Shown in pieces: positions 8,025 to 21,065 of a DNA stretch of 64,000 nucleotides. Positions within the stretch are counted from its first letter, which is position 1, and the number at the start of each line of letters is the position of its first letter. Both the position numbers and the translations under genes were made by a program. The stretch comes from Amia ocellicauda (lineage: Eukaryota > Chordata > Actinopteri > Amiiformes > Amiidae): positions 20,374,501 to 20,438,500 of the forward strand of contig NC_089866.1 of assembly GCF_036373705.1 (NCBI RefSeq), read 5' to 3'. Under the pieces are notes generated by a model. The model was not told the DNA's origin. It ran no database searches and saw only the letters and a list, made by a program, of their open reading frames with translations.

Positions 8025-11000
8025 ATGAGCTCATCCACTGTTTCTACTGCTTTTGAAGAGCAGCTCCGGACTTTGTGTTTGAAGGATTTTCCTTGTGGAC
8101 TTGTAAACTGGGTAAGCTGTCAAACATTTACTGAGAATGCATTGAAGCGTGTGATATGCTTTGTGTGCCAACGTTTTGCTCTGGTCTTGTTCTGGTACGA
8201 GGCAAACAGCGATCCAGAGAGGGGGAGCAGCTCGGGGCGCAGAGGGCAGGAGAAAGCCCAGTGGGAGGCCGGGAGGGAGGATCCGGAGGCCCTGATCGAG
8301 TACCTAAACAGTAACCTGTCACCATGGAAAATGGAGGCGCTCTGGAGCCCGCAGGCAGGTGGACTGAGGGAGCTGGCTGTGAGGAGTCCGGGCTGTATCC
8401 ACTGGGACTTCGTCTTCGCTTACTTTACAACACTGCGCATTGTGGACAAGGGAGTGAGTGCTGGGGCTCTTATTCTTATGTCTTCATTGTTATTATTATT
8501 GGCATTTGTTTTTAATCCAAATATGTCCACTTTGAGCATTGGTCTCCTATGCAAACAAGATGTCCTGCACAAGGTGGTCCCACTTAAAGCATCATATTAA
8601 TAAAACAGTCACCTCCCTGCTGAATGCAGGCAATACTGAGAGTCTAAGAGCTGCGCAAGTGTGCAGCGTGTGTGATGACGTACGTGTTGCAGGTGTCGGC
8701 TGTGGACGCTGGTCTGCTCAGGTTCGTCAATCTGGAGGAGCTCATACTGAGCGCAAACCGCATCTGCGACATAGACTCACATCACCTGCCCAGGACACTG
8801 AAGGTGAGGGTTTTCATGAACATGTAGCACTGCCTCTCATTTGACATACTGCATTAACCGTCAATCAATCAATCAAGTTAGTGATCAGTTTATATTATGA
8901 CGTGATAAACACATTGGAAACGTTCGCTAAAGCTAAAACAAAAAAGACGACAGTTATGTTTCCTATATTTATGTTTATCTCAGCACTGCAGAATGACCTG
9001 GTAGGGATTTTGAGATATCTTTTCTATTAAAGCTTATTTGAATGTGTCATGCTGATGAGGTGGAAAGGCGGTGCGGTGTGGAGGGGATACACAGCAGGAG
9101 GAAGCGAGGGGCAGGGCAGTCTGCTCACTGTCTGTGCTCCGCCTGTATCGCGGTGCCTACAAATTCATAATTTATTTTTTTATAATAACGTTTTAGTTCT
9201 CACTATTTGGAAACCCCGGCGAATGATCATACCAATGATTTTGCGGCAGCACGTACGTCAGTGATTCACTCCTCTGTCTCAGCAGAAGTGTCACTCATAG
9301 GATGATGAATATCATTATTATTGATAATAAAACTAATCATGTTTCTGGTCAGGTGCTTGAGCTGTGTGCCAATGCGATCTCCAGTATGAGCGGCCTCTGC
9401 AGTGACCCCCCTCCCGGGTTGCAGCACCTGGGTCTGGGCTACAGCAAGCTCTCGTCCCCCGCGGATTACAGATGCCTCACAGCAGCCTTCTGGTTAGTTG
9501 GAGACTGCTGGGTGGTTTTCACATAGTGGAGCTTGTTGGTTGACAGTTGACACTATAGGCGGGAATGTCTATGAGCTTTTCATCTCTGCTTACACTGAGT
9601 GGCGGTGTAATTCCCGAAGTGGCCAATAGGCGGAGACAGAAACTTGCCAATTGAAGTTTCATGGTTTCCACTTACTGTACCACGTTTTCAGTTTCTCTGA
9701 TATCACTTATATTGCACCTGGTCACTGCCAAACAAATGCATAGCCTTCTCTATCTGGACAGTGCGAGAAATAAAAACAAGACCAACACTATTGTGGGTTT
9801 CTATATACAAATAAACACAAAATTGCACTTCCTGAAAACCCAAACAGCAGGCAAGTCTGTGGCAGTGTTCTAGACATGTGTTCAGATAACCCCTTCTCAA
9901 TTCTTTTCCCTTATCTTTGCAGGCCCAGGTTGGTCTCTCTGGATCTGAGCTTCTCTGGGTTTGTGGAGCAGCTGGGCCTGCTGGACGCTCTCGCCACCCT
10001 GCCCTGCCTCCGGAGCCTGGTGCTGCAGGGGAGCCCGCTCACCCTCACCCCCTCCTACCCCGGCTTCACCCTGGACAACCTGCCTCGCCTCACCTTCCTG
10101 GATGATGTTCGCATCTCCCCTGATGACCGGCACTGCTTCTCTGGACTGGCCAGGAGGAGAGGTGAGTGTGCAGCTCTCATTAGTAATGCTCTTATAAACT
10201 GCCCTCACTGCCCTGACTGGGTTATTATTACTGGAAGGCCATGACACCCTGAGGATGCTACCCAGAACATTGTCATTGTAACTACTATGCAAACTTTCAA
10301 GCATTATCACGCATTTATATTTTAAAGACCTTGACATGTTTGTTTTTCTTTGTGGTTCCATTTGCATTTCAACACTTAGTTCACCCTTTTTCAAAATCTT
10401 GATTGTTGACCTTTCTTAATCATCACACATTGCTGGTGTGAGTTTAAGAAGACTCTTAGTCTAGTAGACTGCAGCCTGGGCACTCTGCCATGGATTTTTA
10501 TTTGACCTACTACATTTGCACAGGTGTGATATATTAACAGCCTAGATATTTGCACATTTGTATTAAAGGGGCACAGTCTTGTTGGAACGGTTGGCAGTAG
10601 TGACCCTTTAAAGGAACTAGTCTCGGGTGGTCAACATGTTAAGACACCCAAGCTAGTGCTGTATTTCTGGACGAGGCACCTGCTTCCTAAATTTTGGCAA
10701 TAGAGCAATGATGTCAGTCTTGCTTTCTTCTTATCACTGTTAATGTGTATTTGTTTATTTGGCCACTTCCAACCCTGGGTATGCATCCCAGGCCAGAGTT
10801 GGAATGAAAACAGTGTGTACGATTCCAGCAGGGTGGCTTACTGTTTTCACAAGAAACCTGTGCAAAGCTTAACAAAGCAGAATAAATGCAATCAGGGCAC
10901 AACACAATAAGCATGTTGTACAGTGCAAATTAGCTTAAACAAGTACAGAACATAATAGGGTCCCCTCCCTGGTGTGTGCCTAGGGTGAGGCCAGGCAGAA

Positions 11001-11821
11001 ATACAGAAGAATGATTCAAAGTGCAAAAATACCGAAACGTAATCAGAGCACACAGGAACATATCAGTTCGATCAGATGACAGTCAGGTATGTGGGAATGT
11101 GATGCAGCTCGGGTGTGGTTTCAGATGTGATTGCAAATGAAGCTGTGGTGATTGTGACGATTGGGAAAATGAAGGGGGTTCCTGATCCCCATCTGCCTTC
11201 AGAAGACACCACCGTCGAGTTTCCTCTCGTCACTTACAGCTACTATGTGACCTACGAGTTCCTCGGTAGCTGTCCCCAGGCTGCCCCCCAACACACAGAG
11301 GAGCAATCGAACAACTTCCCTGTGAGTCAGTCACCACACGAGTGGAACAATAGATAAAGTGTGTAAATGGTGCCATTATTACGGAAGAGCATTAGGGCCA
11401 CTTAAGAGAGAGAAAAGAGAGAGAAAAAGTCAAATCTTTTGAGAAAATAAGGCAAAAATTTTGAGATTTAAAGTCAAAATAAACTTTTGAGAAAAAAAAG
11501 CCGAAAGTTTTGAGATTTAAAGTCGAAATAAACTTTTGAGAAAAAACGTTGAAAGATTTGAGATTTAAGGGCGAAATAAACTTTTGAGAAAAAAAGTTGA
11601 AAGTTCAGGTTCAAACACCAACAGCGTCGATATGGCGTCGATAGGGGACTGGGTAAAATCCAAAACACAGGAACAGTGGAAAGATTTACAAAGACGTCTA
11701 AAACAGAAAAATACTTATTCTGTGCTTTCAGAAACTTGTGTTTTAATTGAAAATATTGTATTACATAATGTAAATAATATTAATAATGAACTTTAATACT
11801 AATAATAACAATAACATCACC

Positions 11822-11879
<58 letters not shown>

Positions 11880-14800
11880 TATACACATTTTCTACAATTT
11901 GTTAAACTGAACAGAATTTGTAAAAGTAATAGTGGCATTAACGTGCAATAATGCTACAGCAGTTTCATGCTGGGGAGCCATTTGTTGCACTGGGAAGAGA
12001 CAACCAAATAAGTGTCCCCAATGCCACAAGTTTGTGTCTTAGATTGGGTTGCTTTCTAATATTGAAAAGACAACGTAGTCCTTTTTAAGGTACAGTAGTT
12101 TTTATCTGGGTAGTTATTTTTGGAACTGTAAACATACACCCAACATAGTTTGCACTATTTGTCAATTTGATCGATTAATAAGGCTTATTAGCGTTCCAAG
12201 GCATACTTTTCAGTAATTTAGACATCAATAATTCCCTTCTCTACCTACATTTCAGTTCAATACAGCTCTACACAGTCTTTTTAACTTCACGATAACCTTC
12301 TCCTCATCTAGAACCCATTTCAGGTTTTACCCAGTCCCCTTATAAACCATATCGACGCTGTTGTGTTTGAACCTGAACTTTCAACTTTTTTTCTCAAAAG
12401 TTTATTTCGACTGTAAATCTCAAAACTTTTGACTTTGTTTTCTCAAAAGTCTATTTTTTCTCTCTCTTAAGTGGCCCTAATGGTCTTCCGTACATTATAA
12501 AGCAGGGGGGGAAGTGAAATTATAATAAATGATTTAGATCTGCTCAGTCTTTCGATCACTATGAACTGCAAAACCCTTAACCTCAACCTTTTGAGAACAG
12601 CAGGACCGCGGGAGCCCGGTCGACACAGCTGAGTGTGCGGCATCAGCAGGAACCAGGAAGACACTTCCAGAGCCCCCGTCGACACTAAGGAACAGTCATG
12701 GGGAGACCTGCACCCCCTCACTGAAGACAGCACGAGCTAGTGAAAGAAAAGACAGAAGATCTCCAGAACACCCACAATCTCATCTGCCATGCTGTGGTCA
12801 TAATCATGAGTCATATTTGCCTCATATTCTGGTGGACAGGAGTGGTTGGGGTTCAGGTCAGGCAGCAGCCACAGGGGGAGCATGGAGGGCAGTCCTTTAA
12901 ACAGAAATGAGAGAGGGTCGGCACCCTGTAAACACAAGGGGCACAGCAGCCACAAAATATCTCAACAGCCTTAATTGTGAGATTCGATGTTAATGACACA
13001 CCTGTACACTCAGATACAAATCTTTGCACCACGATGCTTAAGTTAATAAGAATAATGCAGCAGGACCAGCTTCTATAATCTTAGCCCCCAGAAAGCATAC
13101 ATACTGAGCTAAAATAACACCTCGCTCCCATGCATTTGACTACAATATGCAGTCACATTCAAATAGAAAATGGCATTTCAGTGTTGCCTCGAAGAGAGAG
13201 AGAGACCAAAGCCATCACATTTTAGTCTAATGTTGTGGGCAGGTGATGTGGAACATTAGTACAGTGGTTCTGCAGTGTGACTCATTTTTTTTGCATAAGC
13301 ACCCAACACTTCTGTTTTTGTTTGCAGAATTAGTACGAATCTGCTTATTGTAACCTAGTGCAAATTCAGCATCAGCAACCCTACCTTGGCAGAACATTGA
13401 ATAGATATTGTGGGGCTGGCGCAGGGGCGTTTCTGGCCAATCTGGCACCCTAGGCGAGATCTCTAAAAATCACACCCCCCCCTCCCCCCCAAGGCAAATA
13501 CTAGCTAAGGGGAAATAACACTTTTTATTTTCAGGGTTAGCTAGTTAGCTATCTTAGCTATTTAGCATGCTACATTTCAAATAGCTAAAACCAGAGACAG
13601 ACAGATGCTTTTAAAAATGTCCATAAAAAACATACCACTATACTTAAGGCTAACAAGTTCCATGCATTTCTCTTGCTTACACAGTGGATATTCACCGTAC
13701 ACCTGGACTAGCCTGGGCTGAGGTGATGGACCACGAGTACAAAGCTGTCCATCAGACCAGGGACTTGACAGCCCTGAGAGCTTTCTTCTTGAGGGGTTTG
13801 CAAGTGACAGTGGAGGAACAGAAGGTACTGCACAGGAGCTATGCGCCAGGCAGAGATCTTCAATCTTTATCACTTTGTCTCTGGCACGACAGGCCCTTTC
13901 TAGAATTTCACTCTAATCTCTTGGTGACCTGAACTAGACTCATCAAAACAAAACACAGAATGTAATACCCTTTAAAGCATCACCCTGGCCTTGTGTTCCT
14001 ACAGTCCTTTCATCAGCTGCCTGTCTCTATAGGCGCTTTCATGGCCCGTCGGCCCAGCAGAAAATTCCATTGCAAAACCTGCTTCTGACAAGAGAGGAGG
14101 GGGCAAGGAAAAAGAGGTAAATACATGAATCACCTTGAACTGTCTCATGAACTCTTGACTTTGAGTGTCCACTGATGACCATCCCACAGTGCAGAGTAAG
14201 AATAAAACCGACCTGAAGCAGAATTTACTGTAAAATACACCTGATGTGATTGTTTTAATGTGCTGACTTTATGACAGAGTGTATGTAACGTAGGACTCCT
14301 CCTAGGTGCTCAAGTCACTGTCACTGTTTGTTCCAGGAAGGCAAACGCAAACCCAAGGACAAGAAGAAGCAGAAGGAGCCCCAGGTGGAGATGAGGCAGG
14401 ACCCTCCAGTGCGCAGAACTCTGGGCTGTGTCAGTGTGGAGCTGCAGGCACTGCTGTGTGGAGAGAGTCACACTGGCACTGTGTGTGACTTTGGAGTCCT
14501 GCACACTCCGCACAGCTCGTTTCTCACCAGGGAAAAGGTACAGCACCAACTGATAGAGATTACAGGTACTCCAGGATGCATGTTTCCATTTACACAGGCA
14601 CTTGTGTAACAGGAAACAGGTGACAGTGCATCTTTCATCATATCTTGCTAGAGTCATGATTGAGGGCAGCGCTTTGTAATATGAAAGAAAGAAAGGGAGG
14701 GAATATTTTTATCAATAGCATTAAAAGTAGTTAATGTTGCATTCAAAACAAATAATTGTTGCATGCAAAACTGAAAGTGGATTTGTTTCTCCTTTGTGAT

Positions 14801-15545
14801 GTATTTTTTATTTTACTTTGTTATTCCAAGCAATCATTTCTGGCCTTCTGTGTGTTTGATACAGGTTTGTGTCTAATCTCCTGGCATTGTTGCTTCCTTC
14901 CAGGAGGTCAAGAAAACAAAAGAAGATAGAAAGAGGGAGGAGAAGAAAGCCGATTCTGGACGAGACAGCACAGCCAGTCAGAGGGCTTGCACCTCTTCCA
15001 AAGGTAAATGGGAACAGTATAGTATTGTTACAATACCCATTGGAGGTTCAGATGGAAGGACACTCCTTTGTTTACTGCCTTTCAGAGCTGTGGAGCGGAC
15101 CCGGTTAATTGTACACACACACACACACTCTGTTCTGGAGATTTGTTGTTTAAAACAAATGGTTGCTACATTTCTTCCTCATGGGCAGACCAAATGCAAA
15201 TTCCCCTCGCCATAGTAAACAAAGCAGAGGAACCATTTCCCCATGGTGAACCATCAACCCCATTAGCGTTTGTTTGCCCATTTCATATTTCAAACATGGT
15301 GGCCATCAATGTCCTGTTGGGTTAATCTTGGCCGTGCAAGGATCCAATTACCTGTTGAGCAGTTTTGACCTCCTTGACTTCCTTCTGCTGTTGTTTCAGG
15401 TAAGGCCAGAACTAAAAAGAACTCTGAGGCTGACGTTGTGACAGATACAGCGCCCAGCCCACCCGATCCCCTGACACTGGAGTTCACTGTCAAGTTAGAC
15501 AAATGGCTGACGGCAGCAGAAGCCTGCAATTCCCAGTATGCCTGA
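8025..15545 (+). CDS. lrrc43: Leucine-rich repeat-containing protein 43
   Basis: Exons: 8025-8111, 8202-8453, 8693-8803, 9353-9492, 9923-10161, 11125-11321, 12601-12856 (tentative), 13685-13824, 14033-14116, 14337-14537, 14904-15003, 15400-15545. With the tentative exon the frame closes at 650 aa, against about 656 in human as I recall. Clear human-like blocks are EEQLRTLCLKDFPCG, LRELAVRSPG, LEELILSANRI, PPGLQHLGLGYSKLSS, RLVSLDLSFSGF, WAEVMDHEYKAVHQ, RQDPPVRRTLG and TVCDFGVLHT. Leucine-rich repeats cover about residues 110-260. A basic Lys-rich linker lies at about residues 460-495, just ahead of the RQDPPVRRTLG block, with a second basic stretch near 570-585. The biochemical role is not established; expression data known to me point to motile cilia. 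All junctions are GT-AG with matching phases. The seventh exon has a weak GTCAGG donor, and an inverted-repeat transposon sits in the intron just before it. Confidence 0.93.
11380..12492. mobile_element. Non-autonomous DNA transposon with long terminal inverted repeats, 6-bp target duplication
   Basis: The element is 1113 bp and lies in an LRRC43 intron. Both ends read TACGGAAGA/G-C-CATTAGGGCCACTT inward and continue as inverted repeats: about 286 bp on the left (to about 11665) and about 171 bp on the right (from about 12322). The left arm is longer because a unit of about 48-49 bp (TGAGATTTAAAGTC...CTTTTGAGAAAA) is repeated three times at 11462-11606. The 6-bp CATTAT occurs directly at both edges (11374-11379 and 12493-12498) and is the target-site duplication. 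No transposase is encoded inside. A 6-bp duplication would suit IS3EU or Dada-type superfamilies; this assignment is a guess from duplication length only. Confidence 0.8.
11822..11878. repeat. (AAT)n trinucleotide microsatellite
   Basis: About 19 uninterrupted AAT units lie inside the long-inverted-repeat transposon. Confidence 0.95.
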
Positions 15546-15556
15546 TCACGCAAGAG

Positions 15557-15562
15557 AATAAA
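15557..15562 (+). terminator. LRRC43 polyadenylation signal
   Basis: AATAAA begins 12 nt after the LRRC43 stop codon. This would give a very short 3' untranslated region, so a second downstream signal may also be used. Confidence 0.55.
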
Positions 15563-18500
15563 CCCCTTAATATCCATTGCTGAAGCACACAAGATCTGCA
15601 TTTCATCCATTCATTGTTATTGTTTTATTTTGAGATCTTGCTTTTTTTTTGCCCACGTACCCTTTGCTTTCACACCTTTTCACCTCGAAATAGCAGGAAA
15701 GTAGCTTTTTCTTTTAGTGACCCGATTACCTTATTTATCTTTGCTGATCACTTTTCATGTTCAAAAAGGAAACAGGAACACTACGTTTAGTCAAGCTATT
15801 AATTACTCAGAACTCAATAATGCCATGATACTAATAATTATTTGTTTAAATAAACAAAACAAACAACCAACCTGAAAACTGACACTAAGGGTATCAAGAC
15901 AACAAAAGAGAAGTTGAAACCAATGACTGCATTAAGTAAGTGTCCAAGTGCAATCTACTCTAGAAGGAAGTAGGGCTTACTGGTATCAGTCAGAACACTC
16001 AGGCAAAATGCGAACAAGGTAACTTGCTCATATGAGTCTACTGATCTGTAATTCATTACTAAAAAAATTACAAGAAATATGCTTTCCTTTGGTAGTGGTA
16101 GATTACGTTTACTTTATCATTATCTGGTGTTCTACTTTTAATGATCAATACATAAAAGAAAGCGTCACCTGAACTTTCCTTGTGCTGCATCACACTCAGG
16201 GAAAAGTGGATTTGAACCCATCCCTGACACCATCTCTCTATCAGATCATCTAATTTGTTCAGTATTAGTCACTGTTCAGCAGAGCCTCACATATAGTGCA
16301 ACACGGTGGCTCCTTTCCTTTCCCAGCCCCCAATCTCTGTCTCAATCTCTGAATCCTAATGACAGTATGAATCCTCCCTTCCTTGGTTTTTTGCTTTTGG
16401 TTTGTCCAAAGAAGACCATGGTGCAAAGAAGGGGAATACCTTAGGGCCTACCTTAAGTATTTTCACTACTGCTGTCCCCGAAACTTTCATCACTTTTATG
16501 CTTTTTTGTGATTCTAAGAACATTGTTCAATATTGACTGAACTGATTATAAAGGCTTCATTTTATTTTTTAGTTTGTTTGTATTAGCTCATGGAATTAAC
16601 TGGAAAAACATTTGTAGGAAGGCTTTTTTGCAGCTAACCCCTTCCACTGCACCTATTTTTAATCTGCTAACTCCTGGTGTGTCTCAAGGTTTGGCATCAG
16701 GATTCCTGGGAACCAGGATCTGTGAAAATAGATGAGCCCAATATAAGGACATCATTTAAACAATACATTTGTCAATGTATTTATTTATTTTTCATGTGTC
16801 TTCAGGGAGGTAATTGCCCCTTTCTCGTCATGCAAATATCTCCAAATCGCCATTTGTGTTCCTTGTGTTTGTGTTTGAGTTTCAAATTCAGCTTCATCAG
16901 ATATAAAGAGACTGCAAACATCCTTTAAATACAGAAGTGTAAGATATACTAGTCTGTAAGCTATTCACCCAGACAGCAATATTTAAAATTGACCAGACAC
17001 TTTACCACATCCTGGATTCTCCAGCAAGCACTCTTTTACTTCATGAAAAGTCACAGAACATAATTTAGAAACAGAGGTGCCAAACTGTCTTAGACTTCAA
17101 GAATGAAGTCGTTACTTGTTGAACTCGCTAGTTTGGTTGTCTGTCATCCCCCTGTGTCTCCTGTCTGCCTAGAAACAGGCCTTAAATTCCACCTGTTTTC
17201 CTTGTTTATAAATGACATTGATACGAATGACATTGCCTGGATTTCTAAAGACATGGGGAAACACATTCTAGTCCTCATAAATTAAAATTTAGGTTTGTCC
17301 TGACATATAACCACAATCAAAGGTTTACAGGTAATATGAAAACAATGTTGCCTTAAGAAATAAGCTGTGAAATATCTATGAAAACAAGGAAAACAGGGAT
17401 TTAAATGAGGCAAAGACACCCAATAGTCTAGGAATTAGACACAGAGAAACTGCAGGCAGAATTTGTGTGCTGCAAGAAAAGACAAATCTATCATTCACTG
17501 ACCAGGAGAGGATGATGTTGACATAAAGTAAAAGGCATTTTACTACGTAGACTATGAAAGTTCCTCTTTGTGTCACTTAGCCCTATCATATAAAGATTTC
17601 TCATGTAAGGCTTTTGCATAAAAAAAATAATAAAGGCTTTTGCATAAAAAAAATAATCACAGAGACAGACACAACAGACATGCTGGCGTGGAGTCATTAA
17701 TTGGTGGGAGTACCTGCTTCTTGGACATTCACTGAGACAGCAACATTTCTCCTTGTGAAGTATTGCTACAAAGTGGTACATTGTAGGTGATGTACACTCA
17801 CTCACTGACAAAGAGTTTACTTTATAATAAAATAAATAACGCCGCTTTGACCGCTACAAAAATACATAATAAAAAACACCCTTTATCCATAGTAAGGGAA
17901 AAATACCTAAAACATTTTAATCAGTTAAACTTATATAATCTGAAACTATTCTTAAAAGCCATCATTTTATATCCTACAACTGTTTCAGTGTCTGAAGTAC
18001 TGATAAAATGTAATATCTGAAATGTTTGTGGTATAAAGTAGACATAAGGACAGATAAGGCATTACTATTCCTACAGATTTGTTTCTCATTCGAGATCAGC
18101 CTGCACAATGAAGGTACAACAAAGTTTCAAGGTTTTATTTCTTAAAAATAAACAATGAACAATGAATCTCTGCGAACATTGCATGTGTAAAAATAAGTAG
18201 ACCTATATAAATACATAAAGTGCAGGCTATTGAGTTTTGAGGGATTTCTATTTGATATAAGATGTTTCTTTCTAGCTACTGGTGCTTTTAGTATTTCCAC
18301 TCTGTCCTGGTGGCCTCACATTTTTTGTATAGAGGAGTAGCCAATTCAAGGGGTACACTGGCGCAAGAAAAGCCTTGTGTGTGAAGCCTTCATCACCAGG
18401 GAAACAACATGCATGGGCTCCACATCAGGAGCAGCTGAGCTCCACAATCCACTGGTTACCAGGGAGACCTTTCAGCCCGGCCATCATTCCAAAAGATTTG

Positions 18501-20850
18501 CAATTGCAGTTGACTGAATTATGAACGTGTGTGTTACAAATTCACACACACACAAACACACACACACACATAAATGGAAGTATTAAGAAAGGTACTATTT
18601 GTTCCATAAAAGCGTCATCAAATGTATGATGTCAAATGTTGTAATGTTCAGAGTGCAAGTCTCTTCTGTTTATGTCTTTATGTATGTGTACATTTAACAT
18701 GGGAAACGACCCTGCTTCCTTGACTAGAACATTCTTTCACTAGAACCCTTACAGTAACTGAGAATTGTATCTAATCTAAAATACAATTTACAGGTGGAAA
18801 TAGACGGGGTTTTTTTTGTTTGTTTTGTTTGTTTTTTTCTCCAGGACTGGTTTACATTCCAGTGTATTCTTGTAAATCTGAGCAAACATATTAAAGAGAA
18901 AAACAAATACCGTGAATTTATATATCACAGGCAATCATATAGAAATGCTAAAATACAGTGTATAGAGATGTATTTATTTATATAGTCTAGCCAAATGTAT
19001 TGTGCTTTTGAAGATTATTTGTTGACAGGAAGGACAGGGTTTCGACTCTTTCAATTGCAGCAGCAATCTCCGCCCTTCGACAAATTGGCATATGATCTCC
19101 CTGGAGTTGTAACGCGCAAAATGGGTACATTAAATATCCAGAATCATTTACCAGTTGAGAACCAGCAGAAGTGCTGCTGATATCCCTTTTTAATGTTCAG
19201 TCTGCGTTCTGCTGGAAACGTTATTTGCAAGATACACGGTAAGTAGCCTACTATGGGGAAAGTGTCTTTTGTGTGTGATTGGCGCAATCTGCTCTGTATT
19301 TTATCAGTGTGTGTGTGTGTGTGTTTGTAAAAAGGCTTCTTTACTTTCACTATGACAAAAAATAATTCTCTGTCTGTGATCCGTGACAGTACACCACAAT
19401 ACATGGTGTAATCTATGCACTATTTCATTTGTGTCAATTTTATAAGGACGTTTTATTGTGTAATGTACATCGCTCTGGGTGTTAGCATCAGGCAGTAAAA
19501 ATGAATAGTTCAATTGAAGACTTCAGTTAATTAAGTAATTATTATGCAACTAATTAGAGGTAATTAAGAGCTATGTTGGAATGGACACTAATACAGTGTC
19601 CACAGGTATGTCCACAAATATTCATAAAAATAAATAGAACAATAAATAGAACCACCTGAATTAATTAAACAAACAAATAAATAAATAATACTCGTGGTAT
19701 TCTTTACCTTGTTCTTTACGAGGCCAGTTTTACTCCTAAGATCATGATCGCAATTTGATAGGAAAAATCATTGTCAGACACCATGACTTAAATAACTTCG
19801 TTAATCTTTAAAGCATAGAGTAAGGAAACAACCCGTTTATTTTTCCTCTGACTTTGGCAAGGTGTTTTGCATAGCCACTCAAGTGCAGAAGGACTTTGGT
19901 TTTATTGGTATTGCCTCAATATGTATTTGTCAGATATAGAATAGCTTGTTGAGGGTTAAAATGTATTGTCTTTCTCTCTGACACTTTTATTTTAGTCCGT
20001 CACCAAGAATGATGAATGAAATATCCACATTTGGCCAAATAACCAACTGCACTTATATCTGACTCATGCAATGGAACATAAATCAAGATGTTTGTTCAGA
20101 TATCAGTATCATTTGTGTTTTTAGTCACACTTACTGACTAGGTTTGGGGTTGGGGCTGACGTGTGATCAACACCAGAGCTCAGTGGTCTTTCGTATGTTA
20201 TTCCCCTGAGATTCAGATAGTCATGTATTAAGAATTGGTGCTCATTATTGTGAAGTGTTACAGTTTGTTTCTCATTGCATGGGTGAGTATTTGAAGTGAT
20301 CGATAATACTGTAAAGCTAAAGTGTTTTGTAGCTTCAGCCAACTTATCAGAAGTTCCTGGAGGCGTAAGAGTATTGGACTTTTCTGCACATTTTGCCATA
20401 TCCAATGATTATAAGCTGTAATTGAAGATAACATTTTACTGTATGACTTGAAAAATAAACATTATCCAAGGAGGATGTTAATGTTTGTTCTCTCTTGCCC
20501 TGCCCAACACACTTTTTAGAGTTGTTCAAACAACAGTGCAATACCTATGTCGCGTATTTCATAGTGGCAAAGAAACGTTGATTACACTTGCGGCTGGTAT
20601 AATGATTGCGACACAGCGTGCCAATATAGAGCCTCATTGCAATTACACTAAGACAATGTAATATCTGCAAGAAAGTGTAACATTTCTGGCTTGATTTAAC
20701 TTTTGGTCAACAGCTATGTGAAAACAAATGAGATTTTAAGTATGAATAGAAAGTTATACAAGTTAACTACTATAGCAATAGCGGATTTTTAGTGGCTAAT
20801 ACGTCTTAAGGGCAATTGGCAGGTCCTGGCGAACCGATTAGGGATTCAAT
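15563..20850. other. Long intergenic stretch between LRRC43 and B3GNT4
   Basis: No gene was recognised. The region is AT-rich with scattered simple repeats: CA runs at about 18541-18571, a GT run at about 19309-19324, and a tandem duplication of a 23-25-bp unit (AGGCTTTTGCATAAAAAAAAT) at 17611-17658. Several open frames of 60-106 codons lack domains, splice context or plausible starts. A GC-richer patch at about 18340-18480 contains GGTTACCAGGGAGACC, reminiscent of an X-box, without an obvious gene beside it. Confidence 0.5.
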
Positions 20851-21065
20851 TCTTTTTTAGCGCCGTCGCCCACGGCAACGACCTTCCCTTTAACGAGCCG
20901 GGGTCAACGCGGTCGGCGTAGTCACCCCAACTAGCTGGCCAGAGAGATGTGCATTAGAAAATATTAGAAAAATATGAACGGGCTGCTGGAAATGGAAAGA
21001 AATGCTCCTAAAAATGAGTCCGGTTTCACGTCTTGCCTCGTCTCTTTTCAGAAGGTCGAGTAAGT
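20850..21065 (+). promoter_or_regulatory. CpG-rich promoter and probable non-coding first exon of the B3GNT4-type gene
   Basis: This is a local CpG-dense patch in AT-rich surroundings. An exon-like stretch ends at 21059 with a perfect donor (GTCGA then GTAAGTA). The B3GNT4 coding exon has its own acceptor (TTTTCTCTTCCAG) at 22773, so an upstream untranslated exon is required, and this is the best candidate. A sequence matching the X-box pattern (GTCGCCCACGGCAAC) lies at 20865-20879. Confidence 0.45.

Noticed and set aside
8128-8844. Several open frames overlapping LRRC43 exons 2 and 3
   Set aside because: They are read-through or other-frame shadows; the spliced LRRC43 frame matches human blocks on both sides.
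12737-12955. Minus-strand open frame (CPPEYEANMTHDYDHSMADEI) preceded by an acceptor-like sequence
   Set aside because: It is antisense to the tentative LRRC43 exon, which fits phase and protein length. No partner exons were found on the minus strand.
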